NCBI GenBank assembly: GCA_002812745.2
Contig: NCSJ02000047.1
Span: 1-64,000 of the forward strand
Source of the DNA: Scytalidium lignicola
Taxonomy: Eukaryota; Ascomycota; Leotiomycetes
Length of the DNA stretch: 64,000 nt
Direction of reading: 5' to 3'
The notes beneath the pieces are model-generated. The model was given only the letters and a program-made list of their open reading frames with translations, had not been told where the DNA came from and searched no databases. Numbering within the stretch: the first letter of the stretch is position 1; each line of letters opens with the position of its first letter. Below are positions 1 to 13,459 of this stretch, piece by piece. The translations under genes were made by a program, and so were the position numbers.

Positions 1-1244
1 TTTGATAATAAGTTTTAGAATAAAGAAGTTAAGCCTTGAATAATTATATAAATAATAATAGTAAGATTAACAAATAAAATGTTAACTAAGAGAATTTGTA
101 ATNATCTTAGTATNAATTTTAAAAATATAAGCTTTTAATATATTATAATAATTTGACTAAGAGTAAGAAAGTAAATATTGTTTAAAAGAAATAATATAAA
201 TAAGTTATTTTTTTTGTTATATTGAAAATATAATAAAAAANGTTTTTATTAATACTTTATAAAAGTTTAAAATTTTACTTTTAAATGAATGTTTTTATTT
301 ATATTATGATTAGTTTAATAGTATTTTATTTAAGTCTTTTTACTTTTTTTAAATTCTTTCTTATTATATAACTTTTTTCTTTGTATTTTTTTTTAATAAC
401 TTCTTAAAAGTGTTAAAATTAATAAGTATAAAGATGTTTTNGTTTGTTTTATAATTTTAGTCAGACTTAAAAGTTATATGTTAAAATTTACTTATTAAGA
501 ATTTTAAGTTTTATAATAAAAGCTTTTAATGATTCTTAACTTGAGATATTAACAATTTAAATTAAATTGTAAAGATATCCTTTAGTTAATAATAAGTATA
601 TTAGAGTATAAATGGTTGAAAATGATTTAAGTGTAAATTTAGTAAATAGTAAAGATTTTATAATAAAAGTCAGATAGATAATAGAAGTATATTAATGTAG
701 TGAAGAATTGTATTAGAAAATTAGTTAAACTAAAAATTAAACTTTAATAAAANGAAATAAAAAAGTAATAATATTAGAAAATATAATTCTTATGTATATT
801 ATAAAGAAATTGGTTGAATATAATTTTTATCTTGAAGTTGTAATAATATATATATATTAAATAAAGNTAAAATTAATATTTGAATAAGTTGTATAAGTAC
901 TTAAACATTAAATGTTATAATACTTCTTAAAATATTTACCTTTTTCTTAAAAATATAATAATCGTTTAAGAGTTATAAATAAAGGTAATAATGAATTAAG
1001 TAGTTAAAAGTAATAAACTTTAGTTTAATATATATAGTTATTTCTTTGAATGAACAAAAGTAATTATAAGATAATAAATTAACTTTTATGAAAATTAATA
1101 ATAATCTTTAAGTATGTTATAATAAGAAGTTAATATATTCTTTTAAATTAAAATTTGCTTATTTGACATAATATAATAATAAGTTAATAATTATTAAAAG
1201 AGTATAATTATTTTGTTTTATTATAATAATGTTAGTTTTGCTTT
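1..1244. other. AT-rich degraded DNA with no recognisable gene
   Basis: Almost pure A/T sequence with scattered N positions. All six frames are broken by frequent stops. Its composition matches the RIP-degraded transposons that follow, so it is most likely repeat-derived, but I could not recognise a domain or a boundary in it. Confidence 0.6.
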
Positions 1245-1444
1245 TGTTAGTGTTGGTTTACTTGTAATACAAAGTATAATATACAATTATACATAATATA
1301 CTCATTATACTATTCTATAGTTATTATACAATTAAAGGTAAGAGAGTAAAGTTGTAAGAGCTTTACTTGTTCTTACTACTTAATCAGGACTAACTTACAA
1401 GGGCATATGAATATCATATGTACATAACTACTATTTTACTAACA
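1245..1444 (-). repeat. Copia-1 LTR, left (3' LTR)
   Basis: About 200 bp starting TGTTAGT and ending ACTAACA, an inverted 7-bp terminus typical of LTRs. It aligns along its length with 7226-7427; most differences are C/T or G/A transitions, as RIP would leave. Confidence 0.75.
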
Positions 1445-2479
1445 CTAGAACTACTTTAAAAATAGCTGTATACTGTAACTCTTAAAACGTTCAAATCTGT
1501 AGAGTTTTCTTAATCATATACTAATTGCTTAATTAAGAACAGCTTTAAATCCTTCCTCTGTAAGATCTTTTNGTTCTGTTATTTATACTGTCATGTTTTA
1601 CTTACTCTACTACTTTTAATTGTACTTTATTAGTATTTAACAATTGTTTTAAAGTGTTTGATAGCTTTCTTTTAGTTATAGAATCAACTAGATTTATAGT
1701 TCCTTCAATCTATTGTACTTTAATAATCTAACATTGTTTGTACATTTAGCAAAGGTATATCATGTTAATTATAAGCTATTTTTCTTATATAATTCTTAAT
1801 TTGACAAAGTAATTGTACAATGACTTTGAATTTGTATATATAACTAGTAAGAGGTTAATTTCAAGGATTCCTTTGATAATTAACTTGATCATAATCTTTA
1901 TATCGAATCCATAAGTTATTTTATACAATTTTAAGGCTAAAATACTATGTATAACCCTTTTGTACTTGATTGATATTTAGTATAATGTATTCATGTTTCC
2001 TTTATAGTCTACAAGTGTTATAATATAGTCAATTTNTGATNATAAGTCTTTGTTATTCATAAATAAGGCATTTGTAAAGATTAGTAATTATAATGTTTCT
2101 TTTTTAAGCTTGACAAATTGTATTCTTTTGGTAATATTCTAGATTTACTATTATAAGTGTTTATTTAATGATTTCATGTTTTCCTGATTAGAATTAATAA
2201 CTTAAGCAGTTATTAATAGATTGTATAATACTTCTAGTTAATAAATTAAAGTTATATATACTCTTTAAGTATGTTATACAATATATTACTCCTTAATAAT
2301 AAGGTTTTAGTGTATAATTCCTTATAAGCTTATTATAATAGTTGATTTCTTGGTTATAAGCTGTAGATTAATATATTAACACTCTTAAGTAAGTGAAATT
2401 CTAATATTATTCAGTTATATAATATCCTTATTAAACTTAATTCCCTTGTTAGTAGTCAATGTTTTATGTTCTTTTGTTA

Positions 2480-3115
2480 GGAAATTAGTCTTTTTCAACT
2501 ATTCTTGCTCAAGTTCAACAAATTAAGTATTTTTAATGAATAAGGTATTGTTAATTTGAAGCCTTACAATATTAAAAGGTTTAGTGTTATACAACAAGCA
2601 AGGGTTGTATGTTAACAATTTCATTGTAAGCACCTTGACATAATAAGAGTAGTAAGTCTGGAACTAGTGGTTTCTAGCTTCAAAAACTTTGTAAAATAGC
2701 TTTATAACTTGTAGAATTAAGCTTTTACAAAGACTAAGTTGCTTTATAAGCTCTAGAGGTAACTATATGTAGAAATCCTGATTTAACAAGGTAGTAAATT
2801 GTATGTACACTTATGAAATGTCTTGTAAATACAAACTTGTACTTTTATACTTTATAACAGTAATACAAAGAATAATACACTAGTTAACATGTTGAATAAT
2901 AAGTGATTAAGTTAAAACAAGCTTCTTCTTATTATCCTTATAAGCTTGTACTATAAAGTATGACTTTTTAAAAGCTTTTTCAGTTCTCTTATTCTTAATT
3001 TCGTTTATAAACCTAGTGTTGAATATGTATATATTGTTAAGTATACTTTGAGGGTTTACAATCTTGAAAACGCCCTTTTCGAGTAGTCCTGATATTTCAA
3101 CTTGACATAAAGTTG
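2480..3115 (-). pseudogene. Copia-1 reverse transcriptase remnant
   Basis: Minus-strand translation of about 3.11-2.90 kb reads EISGLLEKGVFKIVNP and, further on, FINEIKNKRTEKAFKK and FIVQAY, the N-terminal part of a Copia (RVT_2) reverse transcriptase. About 200 bp on, near 2.70-2.66 kb, LFYKVFEARNH followed by a stop and FQTYY matches the family block LYGVPEAGNHWF: Trp has become a stop and the Gly codons have become Lys or Arg, all by G-to-A changes. Frameshifts and stops lie between the blocks. No functional enzyme can be made. Confidence 0.7.
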
Positions 3116-6100
3116 CAAATTAGAGTTCTAGTTCCTTATCTTACAAGAAAGCAATGATTTCAAGGTATTTGCAAAGTCTTTCACATCTTCACTTTACAAG
3201 TAGCATTAGTAGTAGAGTAACAGTTATAATCAACTTGTTAAACTTCTTTTAATACTCTTCATTAGTTATAATTCTTGACTCTTGCTCTAATAACTTAATT
3301 CCATCAATTCCTTCTATAGATATAAAGTATAGTTTCATAACCATTGACCTGAATAATATGTTCTTATACAATAGTACTAATACACATGTTTCTCTGTCTA
3401 TACTTACAAGCTTATATAACTCTTCTTAGCTTCTGTTCTAGCCTGTGTTTCTTACTCTTCACATAAGAATGTCTGAATTCAATGGTAAGTTATGAATAAT
3501 ACTTATATTAAAGTTGTTATACATGTTGATTATATCTTGTACTTGTTGTTTTGCCTTGATTTTGCTGATTTCCTTCATAGCCTTCTTGATCACCATAACT
3601 CTTTAACTTACAGTTAAGGCTAAGATGTTAAGTTTTGACATACATAAGTAAGTATTGTAAACTAGTAATATAAAGACAAGTCTGTTAAGTCCTACTAAAT
3701 CGTTAACAACTTTAAATATCATCTATAAAGTTATATTTTTGTCAAGATTGTAAATTTTAACTACAGTTATCTAATAAGCATGTTATACAAGTATATAATA
3801 TCGTTTAATATAATTAATTAAGTTGTGAACTTCTATTAAAACCATTTTCAAGGTCATTCTTATGGCTATAACACTTTATTAAAACTCCTTATTAACAAAG
3901 TTCTTTTTAACATCAGTTATAATCTAGTCTAAAGGTCTTAAGTAAGTGTTAATCTAACAAGCTTGTAAAATATCCTAAATATACTTTGTACTGATATTCT
4001 AAAGTTATCTATTAACTTAGTAACATATTCTTTTGTTAACAATATAAAGTATAAATTTACTATTGATGTAAAAGATGTTAATAATAATAAAGTAGTTAAA
4101 GTTGACATTATCTTATAAGTTAAATCTAAATCTTCTTGACAACTTATCATAATGTTAGTAATAAGTATAGAACTTAATAAGATATTCTAATATATCCTTG
4201 TTGATATTATAACTTGTACAATCTAATATACACTATAATTTAATTATTAATAAATGGTTAAAATGTTAGTATAAGCATTATAATTCTACGTTGATTAAGA
4301 AACAAAGGTTTTCCTTTAATGAATTAAAAACAAAAGTGTGTAAAGATATATCTTAAAGTAAAAAGTTATAATTAAATCATTATATAACTAGAACACTTCC
4401 TTGTAGGATAATAAGTAAGTTTATAAGGTTGTTAAAATACATGCTTAATTAGTTTATATCTGTTAAGTATAGCAAAAAGGGTATAGTTAACTTAACTACA
4501 TAGAATTTAATTTGTTTAATTAGTATATTCATTAGTATAAAACTTATCAAAGTTATGCTCTTAATTCTAAATTATACTATTACTATACTTTTGGTTATAG
4601 TATTCAGTGTTATAATTTAGTCTACTCATTGTAAAGCTTTGAATTGATTATAACTAGCTATAAAGTGCTTTGTAACTCTTGTATTAATCAAGATTCCATG
4701 AAATTGTCTTGAATTATACCTTGTTAAACTCTTTACACTATACACTTCTGTTGTGGTTACTGTGAAGGTTTTTAAGTCAAGTTCTTAAGGGTAATTCTCA
4801 GTCATTAGCACTTTAGTAGTTAATTAATATAAGAAAGTATTATTAGTTAATTCTATTAAGAAACTTCTACATAAGGTAAAGAACATAATTATAATAAAGA
4901 ATATAGTTTTAAGCTAGTCAAGTTCCTTAAAGCTTGTTTCTACATTGTTATAAGCAAATAAGATCTTAAAAGTAAGGTTTAATTTGTCTTCTTTGAAGTT
5001 ATTTCCTTTGTAATCAACAACATATTGTTTAAACTGTTCATTGAAACATTGTTTAAAATTACAAACATTAAAGCTAAATTTACCTATATTTCTAGCTTTA
5101 AAACATACTTTCTCTGTATCTTACTCTTCTTGTAAATATTTCCATGATTAGTACTCTTTCCTTTTGTATATAAAGCATCTTCCTTGTGTTTAGGAATATA
5201 GAGTAATATGTTTAAGGCCTTGTGAATTAAATCATTAGCTTATACTGTGATTAGTATAATAATGATAGTTTGTAAAGTAGGTTTCATTATTATGTTCTTA
5301 CTCCTTTTCCTTCTTGTATAATATGATGGACAAATAAAGTTTGTTAATAAGTTACCTTAAGTCTTTTAATGAGTTTAAAATGGCATATTTACATATTAAA
5401 GATTCTTAATAAGCAGTAATCAACTTCTTGTAAAGAATATTAATCATCTTGTAAACTAGCTGAAGATTGTATTAGAACTTTTAGAACTTGCTAATAAGCA
5501 ATTGTATATTCTTAAGTATTGTTTTCTTGAAGTTTATAATTATAATCAAGGCTAATGTTATGCCTTCTTATTTAATATAAATTTGACAATAATATATAAG
5601 TCCTTTGTAAAAGTTGTATAAGTAAGTGTATACTTCTTTAAACATGTGTTTAACAAGGTTATTAATAATAAAATAGCCTTTTATTAACCTTGTTAGCATA
5701 ATAAAGAATACTTTGATATAAAATTCCTTTAACAATTCTACTTGTTCATAATAACTCTTAAAGATTATCAATTTGTATTCAAAATTGTTAATTACTTTAT
5801 TATACTTTTAATCTTTTGTATACATCTTAATAATATCAAAAACTTGTTTTATATACATAAGCTAAGTTAAAGGTAATAATAATAGGTTAAGCTTATAATA
5901 AGAGTTATAGTCTTATTACAACTTATAAAATTGTTAGTGATTATTCTAAGAGGTTATAAAGGTTAGAAAAGTACTTGATTCTTAGCTTATGTACATTAAA
6001 TTAAGAACCTTGAGGTTGATTTGAGCATTTATAAGATAAGTAACTATAAGAAGTATAATAATTACAAAGGTAATAAATCCTTTTTGAAGGTCTTAAGAAG

Positions 6101-6929
6101 TATGTTAAAAGTCTTCTTTACTTTATAAGTATTATTCCTCCTCTTGTATAATATCCACAAAAGTCTAAGCAATTATAATGCTTTTAGTATTGTACATTAT
6201 ATATATACTACTATAACAAAGGCAATTTTATAAGCTTTATATCTCTTTTTAAGTAATAATCTTGAAGGTATTAACTGTAAAGTTTTTAAAGTCCTCTTAA
6301 AATAAGTCTTATAGGTTTATATTATTAATTCTATCAAAGTAATACTTATAGACCTTAGTAGTTAAGTATTCTTATATATCCTTTATAATAACATCCTTAA
6401 GGTTTATTCCTTATTCCTATTTCTTGATTAGTATTGTCCAATTCACCTTTACAATACTCTTTATTACCCTTATAATAATTTCTAGCTTATTCTTCTTTAT
6501 AATCCTTATTATATCTCTTATTTCCATTATATTTCTTATTATTCCTAAGCTTTATATTACTGTTTACTAGTATTAGCATAAGATGCTTGGGTAGTTAAAG
6601 AGCAAAGCTAGTTATACTTGAGTACAAAGAGTATTTACTTACAAGTAATAAACTCTATAATCTCAAGAACTTGGACAGATGTCTTCAGGGATATAATAAC
6701 TTCTTAGTCTTCTTAATTGTTACAATTCTATAAACTCTTAAATTCTTCTGTATACTTGTAAAGGCTTGTAGTTCTATGATGAAAGTGAAGGTAAGATAAA
6801 AGATTATGGTTTTAACATATTATTTCTAGTCTATAAGAAGAGTAATAAAGAATGTAAGTAGTTTTTAAATAGAAATTAATGAAAATAAGTTGTAAAAGAA
6901 TAGTTTTTTGAATAGAATTAGTCAATTGG

Positions 6930-7195
6930 CTAATTACACAACTTTGTAAGTAGATTACCTAATGTCTAACTGAACATGTTGTTTTTAGCAAAAACAAGTT
7001 CAGCAACAACAACTACAAAAGTGGATTGCTTGACATTCAACCAATTAAGCTGTAAGTTAGTAAATAGCTGTTTCCCCTTTTGACTAGGTGGATTTCAACT
7101 TTGTAAGTGGACTGCCAGACATCCAACCAAACAGAAGTTGTAATCTCCTGAGATTCAACTTCAAAAGTGGACTACCTGGCATTCAACTGATTAAA
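6930..7195. repeat. Imperfect tandem repeats beside the Copia-1 5' LTR
   Basis: Four diverged units spaced about 55-85 bp, each with a core like CAACTTNNTAAGTGGACTGC followed by a second core like CTGACATTCAACCAA. They lie just inside the right LTR, which in the inferred minus orientation is the 5' untranslated region of Copia-1. Confidence 0.6.
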
Positions 7196-7225
7196 TAATA
7201 ATCTCCTGATTTGTATGTACAAACT

Positions 7226-7427
7226 AATCAGTATCAGTTCACCTGTAGCACAAAGTACAATATGCAATTATACATAATATACTTGTTGTGCTATTCCATG
7301 GTTGTTATACGAATAAAGGTAAGAGGGCAAAGCTGTAAGAGCTCTTTGCTCATTCCTACTACCTAATCAGGACTAGCTTACAAGGGCACATGAATATCAT
7401 GTGTACATAACCACTATTCTACTAACA
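7226..7427 (-). repeat. Copia-1 LTR, right (5' LTR)
   Basis: Partner of 1245-1444. It shares blocks such as ACAAAGTA, TAATCAGGACTA, CTTACAAGGGCA and the terminal ACTAACA. This copy keeps more C and G than the left LTR (for example GCACATGAATATCATGTG against GCATATGAATATCATATG), so it is the less mutated of the two. Confidence 0.75.
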
Positions 7428-8559
7428 ATTACTTTAAAATTTCCAATATAAGTTATATTAAACATTACTTACTCTTAATGATTTACCTTGACAATTATTA
7501 TCATTAGCTTAATCTTCACTTTAACACTTTACTTTATGATAAAACTATTTACAAGCTTAATTAGATATTTATAATCTTTAACTTGAGTATTTATGTTTAA
7601 TTTTATTATAACTTCTAGTATTATGAAATTTCTTATAACTTCAGAATTCAATAATACCTTTACTTTTGTTTAATTATAATAACTTTTAAGAATAATACAT
7701 TATTATTCAAAGTTTTAAGTCTTAATTCCTTAATTACTCTTTCTTTTACATTATTAGTAATCTATTCTTATTCATCTACTAAGTTTAGTGAATGTGATTA
7801 ATTCTTTTGTTACTCCTCTTTTACTTTGTTTTTTNATAATTCTTAAGGCTTTATCCTGGATTCTTTTTACTTTGTCTTCATTGATGCTTAGTATTATTGT
7901 TTTAGCCTTAAGGTTTAGAAATTTATTAATCTCTTCTTAAGTTAGTTTATAAAGGTTAGTTATAGTTTTCAGAATCATCTGTATACTCTTTACTAAAGAG
8001 TTCTTTTTATTAAGAACATTGTTATCCTTTTATTATTCAAATATAATAATTCCTTTTGTTAGGTTAAACTTTATCCAGAATAATTAGCTGATTATCTTCT
8101 TGTTTAGGATTTATTGATCTAATCTTAACAAGTATTTTCATTGTCTTGTCCTTGGTAATCAAAGTTTTATATCTACTTGTAACTTATCTTAAGTAAAGGT
8201 AATTGTCTTACAACTTCTTTTGATGACTATGATTAAGTTGTTCTAATCAAATAATAATTCACAGGTTATCTTGGTTTCTTATTAAAAGATCTTACTTTGA
8301 CTAGTCTTTAAAAGTTATATAACATGTTAACATTTTAAAAATCTATAACTAATGTAATAATATACTTATAATTAAAGTTAATCTTTAATATTAAGTATTT
8401 CCTTGGTTATGTCTCTTTGATAATGTATTAAGCTTATAAATGCCCTTATGCTTAGTATATCCCTTCTAGCTTCCTTATAGTTTGGTAATGGACTTTCTTG
8501 TCTTAGAATGTTTATAATACTTATACTTATAACTATTTCTTACTTTCTTTTATCTTTAT

Positions 8560-9350
8560 GATTATTAGTAAAATGCTTTAGTAGTCTATACTTAAAGTAT
8601 AACTTCTTTTTNCTTTTTAATCTTTTAGTTTTTCAAGGTTAATTCCAAATGAATTCTTCTTTTCCTTAAGTTTTTGTTAATTCTTATTTCTCTAAGGCTT
8701 TTCTTTTCTTATTATGTCTAAATTTATAAGGTTACCTTTGTTTGTTGATGTTAGTTTCTTATTTGATTTCTTTCTTATAAAGGAATATTGTCCTTTCCTC
8801 TTGAGTTTCCTTTTATAAATTTGGTTATTAAATTTAACAAACTTAAATATTATCTCTTCTAACATGTTTAACTACTTAGTCAACTTAGATATATTATCCT
8901 TGACTTCCTCTTTAAGTCCTTTGTAATATACTACTTTAAGAGTTTTGTTTACTTAACTTATTTATACTATATACTTTTTAAATTCCATTGTATAAGTTAA
9001 AACTAATCAACCCTCTTACTTTAAGAATAGAAGTCTTTGTTTAGTATCCTTTTTCTAATTTACTTTGTTATAAACTTCTTTAATAATTACTTAAAAGTTG
9101 TTAAAATCTGAAAAGATATTTTGTATTTCTTATTATTAAGCTTTTACTTTATCCTAATAAGTTATAAAGTTATTTAAGTATAGTTAAAACTAATCAAAAG
9201 CTAGTCTTATAAGGTTTAATGTTATTTAAAGGACTTTATCTTCTTTGTTATCAAACTTGTCTTCATTAAACTTGAAGAAGATTATAACTTGTACTTTGAA
9301 TTGTTAAAGCTTAAATTTATCCCTTGTGAATAATGTCAGAAGTAGTACCT
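8560..9350 (-). pseudogene. Ty3/Gypsy Gag remnant (Gypsy-3)
   Basis: Minus-strand translation near 9.26-9.05 kb gives DKFDNKEDKVL, then LNLIRLAFD, LNNFIT and IFSDFNNF, with Gln codons turned into stops between them. This is the layout of the retrotransposon gag domain. Downstream, at about 8.61-8.57 kb, LYFKYRLLKHF looks like a CCHC zinc knuckle whose cysteines have changed to Tyr (TGT to TAT). No LTR or pol could be attached; the left side is cut off by Copia-1. Dead copy. Confidence 0.6.
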
Positions 9351-12300
9351 TAGGAGGTTTTATTTTTACTTTATCTAGCTTATTATCTGTTATCTTCTTG
9401 TTAGTTCATAATAATATTAAGTTATACTTACTTCTTCAAACACAACTTGTATCCAAGAAAATAATGTTCAAAATGTTATAGAACTTTTAATCATTAACAT
9501 GTAATATAAGCTTAGTTACTTTGTAGTTTATCTATAAGAACAAGTTGACTAGAGTTTTATGAATAATAAAGTATATTGTAAAGTTATAACTTAGGTTAAA
9601 TATAAAATTCTTAACTAAAGCTTAAAGAGTATATTCTTATATAAACAAATGATTATAACCTTGTATAGCTAGTATAAATCCAATATTCCCTTATACATCT
9701 TATACTACTTGCATGAGTTATATAACTTAATATTCTGTTGACTACAGACACTTTATAAACTGTTACTTAGTGCTTATCAAGTTGTGATGATAAGAATTAT
9801 AATAAAACTATAATAATATTTAACTTGTTTTGTTATTTAACATAAGATAAGTCAGAGTATAAGTGAAAATACAATATAAGAATAATTATAATAATACTTA
9901 ACTTATCAATTATATTAGTATAATATAAACTAATTCATTAGAACAAGAGTTATTTTAAAAAGAGTTATAATAACACTTAACTTAACACTTTTACAAGATG
10001 TGAATTTAACTATTATAAAAGGATAAAACCTTTGCTTAACTTAATCTTTGATAAAGTAACTTAAAAGGGAAAGAGAATACAATAAAACTTAATGCCCTCT
10101 TAGAGAATAATGCTAAGATAATGCATAATAGTATAAAGGTATATTAATACCTTTAATTGTATAATGTATAATATATACCTTATCAGTCATTACAATTAAG
10201 GTTAACTATCTAAGATTTATTAGTTATCAACTTAAATTAAACATATAAATCAGCTTTATATACTCTTAAAGCTTATATTACACTTAGATAATAATATAAA
10301 ACATATTGTTAACTATTATACTAACTTGAATCTGTTAGTTAATTGTTAAAAACGAGATTAATATACTAAAAGCCTCTTTTATAACAATTTTATACATTAT
10401 TAACAACTTGTTAAGAATATACTATATCTTAGTAGAAATACAGTTTAACTAGTTATAAAATAAGATGTAAATATAATAAATAAATCTAAAATATTTACTT
10501 GTTCACTGAATAAGCATAAGGACATTGTATTTTCAACTATACTTATATAACTTTGACGATTAATACTTAACAGATATTGAATAATGTTTTCTATTAAAGG
10601 ATTTAAAAAGAGATTATACTTACTTATTATGTTAAAAAGTAATAAAGCAAAAGAGTATAATTTATTTTACTTCATGATCAAATAATCAATACTAAATCAA
10701 TTATTAATACAATCAGAATACATATACTAAAGAATATTGAATTCATTACTCTATTATTAAATTGTTAAGTTAAGAAGAGTATTAAAGGTTAAATTGTTCA
10801 TGTTTAAACATTAATAATCTTTTTGGAATTAATCATCTTTATCATATATTTTAAATCAAGTCTTAATTATTATTAAGTATAATAATAAAAATAACTTAAG
10901 CTATACAATTTTGTAAAACTTTAAATTGTTATATATTAACTTCTAAAATCTTCTAGAAATAACCTTTGTCTTAATTCTAAGGGCTTTTAAAGACAATTTT
11001 ACTCTTGATTCTACTACTCATCTTTTGTATGTTATTACTCTTATTCTACTTACTTGTTTATGTTTTGTTGATTTTATAACTCTTCTTGAATTTAAGTTTA
11101 AGGACAACATTCAATTAGTTACAAAGGTTAGTTAATCATCTTGTCACTTAAGATTATGTTGATGTTATAACACTTATATTACAATAAGCAATGCATATAA
11201 GCTCAAGTTATTTAGTTAGCTTAAAAGTTAGTTAAAAATAATTATTTTTACTAGATTTTAAAATTTTAATTCTTATATTTATACGNTTTTTCTTTATAAT
11301 AGTNAAAAAGTCTAATAAAGTATATTACTTTTAACTTAAAGGCATTAATACCTAATTATATAAGTTTAAGTTAACTGAACAAATCACATATTCATTAATC
11401 TTACTCTTTTTTAGTTTCTTACAACTTGTTATTTATTGTTAAGATGTTCAAACTCAGAAATTTAACATTATCTAACTAAACTTTAAAGTAATGATTATAA
11501 CTTGGTTATTTAAATTATTAGTACTTATTAATTCTCTTTATCTCCTTAGATACTAAAGCATAAGATTAAGCCTTTTAATAGTTATTATCACAAAACCTCT
11601 TACTCTAAGTTTAACAAGTCCTTAAAACTCTAAATCATCCCTTTATAACTTAAACAATCTCAACTTTAATCAGCTTAGATTAACAAGCATTTAAAGCAAA
11701 AGGTAAAAGTCTTTACTAACCATTTTCATCCTTTGCCTTTTCAACATTATCTCTTAATATCACCTTTAAACACAAACTATAATTTTGAGCAATTAATTTA
11801 CATTACAATTGTCCTTCAACAAAGTTATAAACGTCTTAATAATATGTTATTTCATTAAAGGTTATAACTCCTTTAATATATTAAAGCTTTTCAACTTAAC
11901 ACTCTTAATTCTCTAATAGATTTTCTAAACAAATTAAATACTTTACAATAAGTTTATAAGAATAGTTAGAATGTATACTAAAAGGATTATAGTATCTTTG
12001 TCATGAAGAAGGACAAAGAAGGAAATAAAACAATAACAAAAATATATACAAAGAGTAATAAGAAAGAGAAAGTACTTAAGGGGATAAAGTTATACTTTTC
12101 TAAAGGGAAAATAAAGGAAAAGTAATAACATCATATTCAACAGTAAATATAAATTTCATTTTAAATATGTAAGTTATCCTTGAAAACTTCTTTTTAGTTC
12201 TAAACATAAGTTTATATATACTCCTTTATTAAATTTACTTATAAATATTATACTGAAAACATCTATAACCTTTTCTAATGAAGCATTGATTACTATATTC

Positions 12301-12904
12301 TTTATAGTAATAAAGTTTGGATTATCTAAGAGGATTTCAAGGTTTTTAGTATTTGTCTTGTTAAGTATCCTCCTTATGAGGATTTGTTAAAAAACCTAAG
12401 AGTTAATCAGACAAGAAAGTAGAATGATAAAATCACTTATTCTTATCTTTAAGACATTTAGATATACAACGAACATATATGTTTATAACAAGATTAGGCT
12501 TAAGTTGTATTGTTAATCTTTTAGTAGTATTAATATAATTGTTAAAAGGCAATATATTAAAGGCTTTAATAGTATTCTCTTGAAGAAGTTGTCTATTAAA
12601 ATAAGTTATACCCTTTGTTATAAGATAATATACAAGCTAGACCTCTAAACCTTTATAGTCTAAGGAGATATGTTTTATAATTGTTTAGTCAATGATACAA
12701 GTTGCCTTTAACTTCNTTTTTAAGCTATAAAAATGCTTGTTTGTACTTTTATAACCATATTTGTTATGTAAATACTTTGATTGTGATTATAATTATAAAA
12801 GTCTTAATTCTAACATTTTACAAATAACTTACAACTATAAAAGCTAATGTTATAAAATGCATAGTAATGTGAAGGTATAATTAGATTACTTTCTGTACAT
12901 TAAA

Positions 12905-13018
12905 GAGAAGTTAAAGTAATTTTATTTAACCTAAGTTATAAGGAAGTTAAGGTAATCTTACTTTACCTAAGTTATAAAAGAGTTAAAATGTCTTTATCTT
13001 ACTTAAAGTATAAGTAAA
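12905..13018. repeat. Short tandem repeat, about 36 bp x 3
   Basis: Three adjacent diverged units with the core AAGTTAAGGTAATCTTACTT followed by TACCTAAGTTATAA. The copies differ mainly by A/G and C/T changes. It lies in AT-rich repeat DNA about 440 bp from the 3' end of the GH30 gene. Confidence 0.6.
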
Positions 13019-13459
13019 TTATAACTTATAATCCTTTGTAAAAGCAAATAGCAAAAGGCNAAAAAAATATACTAATCATATTCACTCTAGTAATACCTTA
13101 GTCTAAGAGGTTTATTAAAGTGGTCAAGACTATAATCCTATGTACAATCCACAATAGTTTAGTAAAGATTGTCTTAATTTAATAAATGTTAACTTAAACA
13201 TCTTACCTTATTGATATTTTAATTTGTTTACTTAAGCATAGTTAATTACTTATAATTACTTGTTAACTAAACACATTAGTCAACTAGACACNTTTTTATA
13301 TTTAAAGTACAAAATCAAATACCAAAGAAGAAGTATACAAGCAAAGATATATGTACTAGATTAACCAAGATTAAATACAGGTTAAAACCACAAGCTTGGC
13401 AACAATATATACTATAGAATATTGATTTCTTTCTGATGCCATCGTTTTTCAATCATAAC

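Larger units (their letters stand above)
1245..7427 (-). mobile_element. Copia-1: RIP-degraded Ty1/copia LTR retrotransposon
   Basis: Two direct repeats of about 200 bp (1245-1444 and 7226-7427) bound an AT-rich interior of about 5.8 kb. Read on the minus strand, the interior has a Gag-like Asn/Tyr/Lys-rich stretch near 6.56-6.44 kb and then Copia reverse transcriptase between about 3.11 and 2.66 kb. That order puts the 5' LTR at the right end. The frame is broken throughout by C-to-T and G-to-A type changes, so the element is dead. The five bases flanking each end (GCTTT and ATTAC) do not match, so no target-site duplication is seen and the exact LTR ends are uncertain. A second partial copy lies at 19.24-23.43 kb. 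Confidence 0.75.
7428..13435. other. AT-rich transposon graveyard
   Basis: About 6 kb of AT-rich DNA, mostly T-rich on the plus strand up to about 9.4 kb. Apart from the Gypsy Gag relic and the tandem repeat listed separately I recognise no gene, RNA or clear LTR. The AT-rich character stops abruptly near 13.43 kb, where the galactanase gene begins at its 3' end. Confidence 0.6.

Noticed and set aside
3938..4150. 70-codon hydrophobic minus-strand frame in Copia-1 (also at 20994-21176 in the second copy)
   Set aside because: Present in both copies because they are copies of one element; it shows no domain and is a chance survivor between stops in AT-rich code.
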